Origin: Trebonia sp963822615
GTDB lineage: Bacteria; Actinomycetota; Actinomycetes; Streptosporangiales; Streptosporangiaceae
NCBI GenBank assembly: GCA_963822615.1
Contig: CAWGIM010000015.1
Span: 310,001-374,000, forward strand
Direction: 5' to 3'
DNA: 64,000 nucleotides
Positions 9,849 through 17,471 of the stretch are shown here, one piece after another. Made by a program: the position numbers and the translations under genes. Each line of letters begins with the position of its first letter. The stretch's first letter is position 1. The notes under the pieces are model-generated. The model did no database searches and was not told the DNA's origin. It saw only the letters and a list, made by a program, of their open reading frames with translations.

Positions 9849-9870
9849 TTAGCAGAGCTAATATATTACC
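9849..9870 (+). promoter_or_regulatory. Leaderless promoter with small operator-like inverted repeat
   Basis: TAATAT at 9859-9864 sits exactly 6 nt before the GTG at 9871, as expected for a leaderless transcript, and no ribosome binding site is present. TTAGC (9849-9853) and GCTAA (9857-9861) form an inverted repeat with a 3-nt centre that overlaps the -10 box. This would suit a repressor site for the exporter gene, but no regulator gene is adjacent. Confidence 0.5.
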
Positions 9871-11208
9871 GTGTCGGCAACTAAAGAGAGCAGGGGGCTC
9901 CACCCCGGGCAGGTCGTCTCGTCCCTGCGGCACCGGAACTACCGGCTGTTCTTCTTCGGCCAGCTGATCTCGGTGATGGGCACCTGGATGCAGACCGTGG
10001 CCCAGTCCTTCCTGGTCCTCGACCTCACCCACAGCGGGACCGACCTGGGTCTCGCCACCGCGGCCAGGTTCCTGCCGATCCTGCTGTTCGGCCCGATGGG
10101 CGGCCTGTTCGCGGACCGGCGGGACAAGCGGCGGATCCTGTACGTCACCCAGGCGCTGTCGGGGGCGCTGGCCGGGGTGTTCGCGCTGCTGACCGGCACT
10201 CACCTCATCCAGATGTGGTCGGTCTACCTGCTGGCGGTGGCGCTCGGCCTCGTCAACGTGTTCGACAACCCGGCCCGGCAGAGTTTTATCGCCGAGATGG
10301 TCCCGTCCGAGGACCTGCCCAACGCCGTCACCCTCAACTCGGTGTCGATGAACCTGGCCCGGGTGTTCGGCGCGGCGGCGGGCGGGGTGCTGGTCGACGC
10401 GCTCGGCCTCGCCCTGTGCTTCGCGCTCAACGCGGTCTCGTTCGTCGCGGTGCTGGCGTCGCTGGCCGCGATGAGCGCATCCCTGCTGTTCCCGGCCAAG
10501 CCGGTGCGGCGGATGCCCGGTCAGCTGCGGGCGGGGCTGCGCTACGTCAGGGATACCCCGCTGCTGCTCGTCCCGTTGCTGATGATCTTGCTGGTGGGCA
10601 CGCTGGCCTGGGAGTTCAACGTGACGCTGCCGCTGATGGCGAGCAACGTGTTCGGCGGCGGGGCCGGCGCGTACGGCATCATGGCGTCGGTCATGGGCGC
10701 CGGGGCGGTGGCGGGCGGGCTGATCACCGCCGCCCGGTCCAGGCCGCGGGCGCGCTCGCTCTGCCTGGCCGCCATCGGCTGGGGCTTCGCGATCACGGTG
10801 GCGGCGGTCGCGCCGACGATGCCGTTCGAGCTGGCCGCCCTGGTCTTCGTCGGCTACGGCAGCATCACCTTCAACTCGTACGCCAAGACCACCCTGCAAC
10901 TGGCGGCGGAGCCCGCCATGCGCGGCCGGGTGATGGCGCTGTGGTTCCTCGCCTGGCAGGGATCGACCCCGATCGGCGGCCCGCTGGTCGGCTGGATCGC
11001 GCAGGAAGCGGGCGCCCGCTGGTCGCTGGTCGCGGGCGGGGTGCCCACCGTCGCCTGCGGGCTGCTCGCCCTCCCGGTGCTGGCCGGCATCGACCGGAAG
11101 GCCCGCGGCGCTCTTCCGGCGGACGGGGTTCCGCAGGCTGACGGGGCTGGTCAGGAGGGCCGGCCGTCGACCGGGACGCCCGCGCCGTCCGCCGCTGACG
11201 CCTCCTAA
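9871..11208 (+). CDS. MFS transporter (EntS/MFS_3-type exporter)
   Basis: A 445-residue polytopic membrane protein of the major facilitator superfamily, probably an exporter. Its start HRNYRLFFFGQLISVMGTWMQTVAQSFLVLDLT is the hallmark of the EntS-like branch; the loop GLFADRRDKRRIL is the conserved motif A. Later motifs include AMRGRVMALWFLAWQGSTPIGGPLVGWIA. The C-terminal 40 residues are a soluble Pro/Ala tail. The start is GTG at 9871, probably translated from a leaderless message. Stand-alone between a lipoprotein gene on the other strand and prfB; the substrate is not predictable. Confidence 0.9.
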   Translation: MSATKESRGLHPGQVVSSLRHRNYRLFFFGQLISVMGTWMQTVAQSFLVLDLTHSGTDLGLATAARFLPILLFGPMGGLFADRRDKRRILYVTQALSGALAGVFALLTGTHLIQMWSVYLLAVALGLVNVFDNPARQSFIAEMVPSEDLPNAVTLNSVSMNLARVFGAAAGGVLVDALGLALCFALNAVSFVAVLASLAAMSASLLFPAKPVRRMPGQLRAGLRYVRDTPLLLVPLLMILLVGTLAWEFNVTLPLMASNVFGGGAGAYGIMASVMGAGAVAGGLITAARSRPRARSLCLAAIGWGFAITVAAVAPTMPFELAALVFVGYGSITFNSYAKTTLQLAAEPAMRGRVMALWFLAWQGSTPIGGPLVGWIAQEAGARWSLVAGGVPTVACGLLALPVLAGIDRKARGALPADGVPQADGAGQEGRPSTGTPAPSAADAS

Positions 11209-11246
11209 ATACGCTGACGGGCGCGTATTCGCGTAGGCTTTCCGGC

Positions 11247-12359
11247 ATGGCAGCTACCGATCCCGCCGATGAGATATCGGAACTGTCGTCCAAGCTCGAC
11301 ACGATCGAGGCCGTCGTCGATCCTGAGGCGATGCGCACCGAGGTCACCGACCTGCGCGAGCAGGCGGCCGACCCGTCACTCTGGGAAGACCAGGCACGCG
11401 CCCAGGAGGTCACCCGGCGGCTCTCCTTCCTCGAGGGGGAGCTTGGCCGGATGGACGGCCTGCGGCAGCGGCTCGCTGACATCAGCGTGCTGTACGAGCT
11501 GGCCGACGACGAGCACGACGAGGACACCAGGGACGAGGCGGCGGCCGAGCTCGCCGGGGTGCGCAAGGACATGGACATCCTCGAGGTGCGTACCCTGCTG
11601 AACGGCGAGTACGACGCGCGCGAGGCGCTGATCTCGATCAACTCGCAGGCGGGGGGCGCCGACGCGGAGGACTTCGCCGGGAACCTGCAGCGGATGTACC
11701 TGCGCTGGGCCGAGCGGCACAAGTACCCGACCGAGGTCTACGACGTCTCCTACGGCGAGGCGGGCATCAAGTCCACCACGTTCGCGGTGAAGGCGCCGTA
11801 CGCCTACGGGACGCTGCGCGGCGAGCAGGGCACGCACCGGATGGTGCGCATCTCCAAGTACGACAACCAGGGCCGCCGCCAGACCAGCTTCGCCGGGGTG
11901 GACGTGGTGCCGGTGGTGGCGCAGACCGACCACGTGGACATCCCCGACGATGAGATCCGGGTGGACGTGTTCCGCTCGTCCGGGCCCGGCGGCCAGGGCG
12001 TCAACACCACCGACTCAGCCGTGCGGATCACCCACCTGCCCACCGGCATCGTGGTCTCCTGCCAGAACGAGCGGTCGCAGATCCAGAACAAGGCCTCCGC
12101 GATGGCGGTGCTGCAGGCCAAGCTGCTCGAGCGGCGCCGTGAGGAAGAGGCGAGCGAGCTGGCCGCGCTCAAGGGCGACGGCGGCCGGGCCTGGGGATCG
12201 CAGATCCGCAACTACGTCCTCTACCCCTACCAGATGGTGAAGGACCAGCGCACCGGCTACGAGACCTCCCAGGCCGAGTCGGTGCTCGACGGTGAGATCG
12301 ATGAGTTCATCGACGCCGAGGTCCGCTGGCTGCGGCGCTCCGAGCGGGAAGCCGAGTAG
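11247..12359 (+). CDS. prfB: Peptide chain release factor 2 with altered stop-recognition tripeptide
   Basis: Releases the finished peptide at UGA/UAA stop codons. The 370-residue frame is continuous, with no E. coli-style programmed frameshift. The catalytic GGQ is intact in SSGPGGQGVNTTDSAV (residues 248-250). The stop-codon recognition tripeptide, Ser-Pro-Phe in RF2 as I know it, reads Ser203-Lys204-Tyr205 (VRISKYDNQGRRQTSFAG); the codons tcc-aag-tac at 11853-11861 are unambiguous in the given sequence. Its place before ftsE, ftsX and smpB is the usual actinobacterial one, so this looks like the main RF2 and not a paralogue. Confidence 0.95.
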   Translation: MAATDPADEISELSSKLDTIEAVVDPEAMRTEVTDLREQAADPSLWEDQARAQEVTRRLSFLEGELGRMDGLRQRLADISVLYELADDEHDEDTRDEAAAELAGVRKDMDILEVRTLLNGEYDAREALISINSQAGGADAEDFAGNLQRMYLRWAERHKYPTEVYDVSYGEAGIKSTTFAVKAPYAYGTLRGEQGTHRMVRISKYDNQGRRQTSFAGVDVVPVVAQTDHVDIPDDEIRVDVFRSSGPGGQGVNTTDSAVRITHLPTGIVVSCQNERSQIQNKASAMAVLQAKLLERRREEEASELAALKGDGGRAWGSQIRNYVLYPYQMVKDQRTGYETSQAESVLDGEIDEFIDAEVRWLRRSEREAE

Positions 12360-12367
12360 CGGCCGCG

Positions 12368-12553
12368 CTACGGCACTACGTGGGCCGCGATCAGCAGGCC
12401 GAGAAGCAGCAGCAGGGCTACCGCGACCAGGAGCTGCGGGCTGACCACGGGACCGTGGTGGTGCACCTCGGCCCGGGCCGCGCGGCAGACAGGGCAGCGG
12501 CCCTCGACCACCGGGCCGGCACAGTGCGCGCAGATCAGATGCTCGCAGCTCAT
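12368..12553 (-). CDS. Small CxxC zinc-ribbon-like membrane protein
   Basis: A 61-residue protein on the strand opposite to prfB and ftsE. Residues 1-25 hold paired cysteines (SCEHLICAHCAGP and RCPVCRAARAE), suggesting a small zinc-binding knuckle. A single C-terminal membrane segment follows (LLVAVALLLLLGLLIAAHVV). I start at ATG 12553 because GAAGGGG precedes it; a start 11 codons earlier (12586) is open but adds non-family-like residues. It is probably a tail-anchored protein with its cysteine domain in the cytoplasm. Function unknown. Confidence 0.65.
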   Translation of the reverse strand: MSCEHLICAHCAGPVVEGRCPVCRAARAEVHHHGPVVSPQLLVAVALLLLLGLLIAAHVVP

Positions 12554-12784
12554 CTCGAACCCCTTCCGGTCGGTGCCCCCGCGCACTTGGCGTGATCTGG
12601 AGCCTTGGCAGCTAGTTTTCTCCTAGACTGTTCCCTGGCTAAGCCAGGTTACCCGCAAGTTGCCCAGCTAAGCCTGTTTTACCCCGTGCCACGGCCGGGC
12701 AGGCGCGACCTGCGTTTTCCGGCCTAGGCATGCCAGTCCTTGAAAGAGGGCCGGTCCTTCCTCGAGAGATCCTGTGATGGTCCC

Positions 12785-13474
12785 GTGATCGAGTTTCAGA
12801 ACGTCACCAAGATCTACCCGAATCAGAATCGGGCCGCGCTAGAGAACGTCGACATGACGATCAACAAGGGAGAGTTCGTCTTCCTGGTCGGTCCGTCCGG
12901 ATCGGGTAAGTCCTCGTTCCTGCGGCTGATTCTCCGCGAGGAGCGGCCCAACGACGGCCGGATCCTCGTGGCCGGCAACGACCTGGCCCGGCTCACCAAC
13001 TGGAAGGTTCCGGCGCTCCGGCGCAAGATCGGCTGCGTTTTCCAGGATTTCCGCCTGCTGCCGAACAAGACTGTCGAGCAGAACGTCGCGTTCGCGCTCG
13101 AGGTGATCGGCAAGCCGCGCCGGTTCATCAAGCGGGTGGTGCCCGAGGTGCTCGACCTGGTGGGCCTGGAAGGCAAGCACGACCGGATGCCGGACGAGCT
13201 GTCAGGCGGCGAGCAGCAGCGGGTCGCGATGGCCCGCGCGTTCGTCAACCGCCCGATGATCCTGCTGGCCGACGAGCCGACCGGGAACATCGACCCGGCC
13301 ACCTCGATCGGCATCATGAAGGTCCTCGACCGGATTAACCGGACCGGGACGACGGTCGTCATGGCGACTCACGACGCCGCGATCGTCGACTCGATGCGCA
13401 AGCGCGTCATCGAGCTTGAGTACGGCAAGGTGGTCCGCGACCAGAACCGCGGCGTCTACGGCCAGAACTACTAG
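12785..13474 (+). CDS. ftsE: Cell division ATP-binding protein FtsE
   Basis: ATPase of the FtsEX complex, which controls peptidoglycan hydrolases at the division site through FtsX. The 229-residue product has Walker A GPSGSGKSS, the ABC signature LSGGEQQRVAMARAF and Walker B ILLADEPTGNID. GTG 12785 gives the usual family start (IEFQNVTKIYPNQNRAALENV). A longer frame from TTG 12740 adds 15 unlikely residues. Followed after 77 nt by ftsX. A small palindrome CCTGGCT-A-AGCCAGG lies upstream at 12634-12648. Confidence 0.95.
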   Translation: MIEFQNVTKIYPNQNRAALENVDMTINKGEFVFLVGPSGSGKSSFLRLILREERPNDGRILVAGNDLARLTNWKVPALRRKIGCVFQDFRLLPNKTVEQNVAFALEVIGKPRRFIKRVVPEVLDLVGLEGKHDRMPDELSGGEQQRVAMARAFVNRPMILLADEPTGNIDPATSIGIMKVLDRINRTGTTVVMATHDAAIVDSMRKRVIELEYGKVVRDQNRGVYGQNY

Positions 13475-13551
13475 CCGCGGCCTATTACCACCTGCTTACC
13501 GGGTGCCTGGTCACCGGGCACATGACTTACCAGGGATGAGATAAGGCCAGT

Positions 13552-14457
13552 ATGCGTTCAAACTTCGTGTTCCAGGAGATCTGGGTCGGACTGCGCCGCA
13601 ACCTCACCATGACCGTCGCGCTGGTCGTGGTGGTGGCGATCAGCCTGTCGCTGCTTGGCACCGGACTGCTGTTCGTCAAGCAGGTGAACAGCACGCGCTC
13701 GTACTGGCAGAGCAAGGTGGAGATCTCGGTCTACCTGTGCTACTCGGCCAGCGCCAACCCGAACTGCCACGGGGCGGTGACCGCGGCCCAGACGCAGACC
13801 CTCGAGCAGCGGCTGCAGGCCATGCCGCAGGTCCAGAACGTCGCCTACGTCTCCCAGGCGCAGGCGTGGACCCTGTACAAGCAGGCGTTCTCCAACGACC
13901 AGTCCTACGTGTCGATGCTCAAGGAGACGGACATGCCGCCGTCCCTTGAGGTCAAGCTGCGCAACCCGTCGGCCGACTACAACATCGTGGCCAGCGCGGT
14001 CACCGGCGCGCAGGGCGTGGACTCGGTCATCGACGAGATGAACATCCTCGACAAGTTCTACCGGCTACTCGACGGACTGCGGAACGCGGTTGTCGTCGTG
14101 GCGCTCATCCTGGTGGTGGCGGCGGTGCTGCTTGTTGCCAACACCATCCGATTGTCGGCCTTCAACCGGCGCCGGGAGACCGGCATCATGCGGCTGGTGG
14201 GGGCGTCCAACTTCTACATCCAGCTCCCGTTCCTGCTCGAGGGCGTGATCGCCGGCCTGCTCGGCTGGGTGCTGGCGGCGCTGCTGCTCGTCGGGGTGAA
14301 GTCGTTCCTGCTGAACAACCTGCAGCAGTACTTCAACTACAACGTCGGGCTGTCCGCGGCCGACCTGATCGAGGTCATCTTGCTGGCGATGGTGATCGGC
14401 GTGCTGCTGTGCGGCGTGACCTCGTTCCTGACGCTGCGCCGGTACCTTCGGGTCTAG
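13552..14457 (+). CDS. ftsX: Cell division protein FtsX
   Basis: Membrane partner of FtsE, 301 residues. One N-terminal membrane segment (MTVALVVVVAISLSLLGTGLL) is followed by an extracytoplasmic domain of about 130 residues that includes a Cys pair (YLCYSASANPNCHG). Three further membrane segments fill the C-terminal half (VVVVALILVVAAVLLVA, LPFLLEGVIAGLLGWVLAALLLV and ILLAMVIGVLLCGVTSFLTL). This is the classical FtsX topology. ATG 13552 gives the family start MRSNFVFQEIWVGLRRN. Confidence 0.95.
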   Translation: MRSNFVFQEIWVGLRRNLTMTVALVVVVAISLSLLGTGLLFVKQVNSTRSYWQSKVEISVYLCYSASANPNCHGAVTAAQTQTLEQRLQAMPQVQNVAYVSQAQAWTLYKQAFSNDQSYVSMLKETDMPPSLEVKLRNPSADYNIVASAVTGAQGVDSVIDEMNILDKFYRLLDGLRNAVVVVALILVVAAVLLVANTIRLSAFNRRRETGIMRLVGASNFYIQLPFLLEGVIAGLLGWVLAALLLVGVKSFLLNNLQQYFNYNVGLSAADLIEVILLAMVIGVLLCGVTSFLTLRRYLRV

Positions 14458-14553
14458 GCGCCGGGCCGGGCAAGGCCGCGGCGCACCCCGGAGTGTCCCG
14501 GGGTCCTTTGCCCGGTCGCCGGAGTAGCCTGAAAAGGGCGCGACAGGAGAAAC

Positions 14554-15018
14554 GTGGCACGCGAGCAGGGCAACAAGGTCATCGCCTCGAACCGGCGGGC
14601 CAGGCACGATTACGCCATCGACGACACGATCGAGGCCGGGATCGCGCTCACCGGTACCGAGGTGAAATCACTGCGCGCCGGCCGCGCGTCACTAGCTGAT
14701 GGGTTCGCACTGGTCTCGGACGGGGAAGTCTGGCTGCATAACGTTCATATCCCGGAGTACACACAGGGGACGTGGACGAACCATCTGCCCAGAAGGACCA
14801 GGAAGCTCCTGCTGCACCGGAAGGAGATCGAGCGACTGGTCCGTAAGGCGTCGGAGCAGGGCCTGACGCTCATCCCGCTGTCCTTGTACTTCAAGGACGG
14901 CAAAGTCAAGGTGGAGCTCGCACTTGCCCGCGGTAAACGGACTTACGATAAGAGGCAGGACCTGGCCAAGCGCGACGCGGCCAGGGAGGTTGAGCGTGCC
15001 CTGCGGCGACGACGGTGA
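14554..15018 (+). CDS. smpB: SsrA-binding protein SmpB
   Basis: Binds tmRNA and brings it to stalled ribosomes for trans-translation. The 154-residue product has the family landmarks VIASNRRARHDYAIDDTIEAG, GTEVKSLRAGRASLADGF and the basic C-terminal tail GKRTYDKRQDLAKRDAAREVER. The GTG start at 14554 follows GACAGGAGAAAC. I looked for the tmRNA gene itself (ssrA), which often lies downstream, but found no tmRNA-like sequence between here and 17470. Confidence 0.95.
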   Translation: MAREQGNKVIASNRRARHDYAIDDTIEAGIALTGTEVKSLRAGRASLADGFALVSDGEVWLHNVHIPEYTQGTWTNHLPRRTRKLLLHRKEIERLVRKASEQGLTLIPLSLYFKDGKVKVELALARGKRTYDKRQDLAKRDAAREVERALRRRR

Positions 15019-15033
15019 CTCCGGAGGCGGAAG

Positions 15034-17229
15034 GTGACTGCGCGCTCACGTGAACGGGGCAGCCACGCCGGCCGGCCCCGCAGCCCTGGACTGCCGTTCA
15101 ACGTGCCCGGGCTGTCCGGCCTTGGGACGCTCGGCTCAGCCAGGAACGGCGCCCGTGCGACCGCCCCGAACGCCATGGCCGGGCCGGCCGACACCGCCGC
15201 GCCCTACGCGTCCGACGTCCCGGTGCTGCCCGCACCGGGCCCCGCGGTCTACCTGCCCACCCCGGACGGGGCCCAGCGCGCCGCCGGCGCCCAGCCGGCC
15301 GTCCCGCCCGTCGCCCCGCCCCCCCGCAGCCGCCCCCGGCGGCACCGCAAGCCGCCCGAGCGGCGGTTCCTCGGGTCCGGGAAGCTCCGGCTGGCCGCGG
15401 CGGTAGTGGTGGTCGCGGGCGTGCTCGCGGCCGGCTTCGCGAACGGCTTCGGCAGCGAGGCGTCGGCGGCGCCGACGGTGCAGGCCTTCCTGCTCGACTG
15501 GCAGCAGGGACGGTACGCCGCCGCCGCTGCCCTCACCGACGGCGGCCAGCAGGTAAGCACCCAGCTCGCGGCGTCCTACGCCGACCTTGACGCGAGCAAC
15601 GCGTTCTTCGCCCTTGACCACGTGACCCAGCACAGCGGCACCGCGGTCGCCACCTTCCGGGCGACCGTGAACCTGGCGCAGGCGGGCAAGCAGTGGACCT
15701 ACACCGGGAAGTTCGGGCTGACCGCGCAGGGCGGCCACTGGGTGGTCAACTGGACGCCCGCGGTGATCAACCCGGGGCTGGCGGCCGGCCAGCGGCTAGC
15801 CGTGGTGACCTCGTTCGCGCCCCGGGCCGCGGTTGAGGACGCGGCCGGCCAGCCGCTGCTCAGCGAGTCGACCGACTACCGGATCGGCGTCTACCCGGGC
15901 AAGCTGAAAAACCAGGCGGCGACGGCGGACGACTTCAGCGACCGCACCGGGCTGGACAGCCAGCAGGTGCTCGGCCAGATTCAGGCCGCGCCGCCCGGTG
16001 TGTTCCTGCCGCTGCTGACACTTGACCCGGCCGGCTACCGCGCGCTGTGGCCGAAGCTGGACAAGGTGGCCGGGCTCGAGGCCAAGCAGCAGAGCGAGCG
16101 GCTGTTCGCCTCCTCCGCCCAGGAGGTGGTCGGCTCGGTCGGCACCGAGAACTCCGCCCAGCTACGCGACGAGGGCGCGGCTTACCAGCCGGGCATGACC
16201 GTCGGGCAGACCGGGCTCGAGCAGGTCTACCAGGACCAGCTGGTGGGCACGCCGACCACCTCGGTGGTGGTGGTGAACGCGGCCGGCCGCAGCGTGCAGA
16301 CGCTGTGGAGCTCACGCGACGGGCAGCCGGGGACCCCGGTCAGGACCACGCTCGACGCCAAGACGCAGGACGCCGCCGTGGACGCCCTGGCCGGGCAGGC
16401 CAGCTCGGCCGAGATCGTGGCGGTCGACACCGGCACCGGGGCGATCCGCGCGCTGGCGACCCACAAGGCGGGCAGCGTGCTATTGCCGGCCGGCGGCGCG
16501 CTCAGCGCCAAGGTGGAGCCGGGCATGGCGCTCAGCATCGTGTCGGCGGCGGCGCTGCTGTCCACCGGGATCGGGCTTGACCACCCGCTGCCGTGCGAGC
16601 CGGTCGCCAACGTGGGCGGGGTGACGTTCACCTATCAGCCCGCCGCGTCGAGCACCGCCACCCTCGCCTCCGACTTCGCCGACGGCTGCGGCACCGCGTT
16701 CGCCAACATGTCCCGGACGCTCACCGCGCAGCAGCTCACCAGCGCGGAGCGGTCGTTCGGGATCGGCGCCCAGTGGCAGCTGCGGCTGCCCGCGTTCTCC
16801 GGCTCGGCCCCCGCGGTATCCGGCGAGGCCCAGGTGGCGGCGCAGGCGACCGGCACCGGCGGCGTGCTGATGAGCCCGCTCGGCATGGCCACGGTGGCGG
16901 CCGAGGTGGCGTCGGGGACCGGGCACACGCCCACGCTGCTGTCGACCGACTCGTCCGCCGCGCGCGCGCTGCCGCTTTCGGCCGCGCAGCTCAGTGAGCT
17001 GCGGCAGCTCATGCGGCTGGCGGTTACCAAGGGATCGGCCCGGGCGGCCGACCTGTCCGGCCCGCCCGTGTACGGCCAGGCGGGCGTGGTCCAGTCGGGC
17101 AAGCACTCCTACCTGAGCTGGTTCGTCGGCTACCGCGGCGGCCTGGCGGTGGCGGTGCTGCAGGCCGGCAGCAGCCCGTCGGCCGCGGCCGCCGCGCTGG
17201 CCGGGACCTTCCTCAAGGCAGCCGGCTGA
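15034..17229 (+). CDS. Penicillin-binding-protein-like protein with all catalytic motifs lost
   Basis: A 731-residue protein with a Pro/Arg-rich cytoplasmic N-terminus, one membrane segment (LRLAAAVVVVAGVLAAGFANGF, about residues 117-138), an NTF2-like (MecA_N) domain and a transpeptidase-like domain. The flanks of the transpeptidase motifs are clear, but the catalytic residues are changed. The SxxK region reads EPGMALSIVSAAALL (about residue 495, usually PGSTFKxV); the SxN region reads DGCGTAFANM (about 551, usually SCNTAF); the KTG region reads VYGQAGVVQSG (about 680, usually YGKTGT). It therefore cannot be a normal transpeptidase. It probably acts as a scaffold or sensor, or is decaying. 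The long intact frame argues for a retained, non-catalytic role. Confidence 0.88.
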   Translation: MTARSRERGSHAGRPRSPGLPFNVPGLSGLGTLGSARNGARATAPNAMAGPADTAAPYASDVPVLPAPGPAVYLPTPDGAQRAAGAQPAVPPVAPPPRSRPRRHRKPPERRFLGSGKLRLAAAVVVVAGVLAAGFANGFGSEASAAPTVQAFLLDWQQGRYAAAAALTDGGQQVSTQLAASYADLDASNAFFALDHVTQHSGTAVATFRATVNLAQAGKQWTYTGKFGLTAQGGHWVVNWTPAVINPGLAAGQRLAVVTSFAPRAAVEDAAGQPLLSESTDYRIGVYPGKLKNQAATADDFSDRTGLDSQQVLGQIQAAPPGVFLPLLTLDPAGYRALWPKLDKVAGLEAKQQSERLFASSAQEVVGSVGTENSAQLRDEGAAYQPGMTVGQTGLEQVYQDQLVGTPTTSVVVVNAAGRSVQTLWSSRDGQPGTPVRTTLDAKTQDAAVDALAGQASSAEIVAVDTGTGAIRALATHKAGSVLLPAGGALSAKVEPGMALSIVSAAALLSTGIGLDHPLPCEPVANVGGVTFTYQPAASSTATLASDFADGCGTAFANMSRTLTAQQLTSAERSFGIGAQWQLRLPAFSGSAPAVSGEAQVAAQATGTGGVLMSPLGMATVAAEVASGTGHTPTLLSTDSSAARALPLSAAQLSELRQLMRLAVTKGSARAADLSGPPVYGQAGVVQSGKHSYLSWFVGYRGGLAVAVLQAGSSPSAAAAALAGTFLKAAG

Positions 17230-17236
17230 CGATCGA

Positions 17237-17267
17237 TTGGCATCAAGCCGCCAACCTGTGGCACACT
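17237..17267 (+). promoter_or_regulatory. Putative promoter of the cimA leader
   Basis: TTGGCA at 17237-17242 and CACACT at 17262-17267 are separated by 19 nt. The second box lies 7 nt before the leader GTG at 17275, so the leader peptide would start at or next to the transcript end. The boxes are imperfect and the spacing is long, so this is a tentative call. Confidence 0.35.
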
Positions 17268-17274
17268 AGCCAGC

Positions 17275-17319
17275 GTGACGTCCGGCCTGATTATTATCAG
17301 CGGGCGCGTCGGCAGCTAG
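17275..17319 (+). CDS. Ile-rich leader peptide of the citramalate synthase attenuator
   Basis: A 14-codon frame, GTG to TAG, encoding MTSGLIIISGRVGS, with three consecutive isoleucine codons (ATT ATT ATC, 17290-17298) next to a leucine codon. It precedes a strong intrinsic terminator (17377-17409) that in turn precedes cimA, an enzyme of isoleucine synthesis. A ribosome stalled on the Ile codons under isoleucine shortage would be positioned to change folding of the leader RNA. The stop codon lies inside a hairpin, CTAGG (17316-17320) with CCTAG (17330-17334). Attenuation is inferred from this layout. Confidence 0.75.
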   Translation: MTSGLIIISGRVGS

Positions 17320-17376
17320 GGCAGTAAGTCCTAGTCGCGGTCAGCGGGTACCCGTTAGGCCACGATGCCGGCGCGC

Positions 17377-17409
17377 AGACCTCTCGCGTACTCGCGAGGG
17401 GTCTTTTTT
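17377..17409 (+). terminator. Intrinsic terminator/attenuator before cimA
   Basis: GACCTCTCGCG (17378-17388) pairs with CGCGAGGGGTC (17393-17403) with one G-U pair and a TACT loop, followed by six T residues (17404-17409). It sits between the leader peptide and cimA, so it would end transcription early unless the leader folds otherwise. Confidence 0.85.
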
Positions 17410-17471
17410 GTTTCCGCAAGCACACTGTTGGCCCGGTCAGCACTCCTCGACACGGAGAAACGGAAGCGACG

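Noticed and set aside
17320..17409. T-box riboswitch before cimA
   Set aside because: GGGTACCCG recalls a T-box but lacks the GGTGG-ACCGCG core; the Ile-rich reading frame explains the region better.
15019..17470. tmRNA (ssrA) gene next to smpB
   Set aside because: No tRNA-Ala-like ends or tag-peptide frame found; the only RNA signal is the cimA attenuator.
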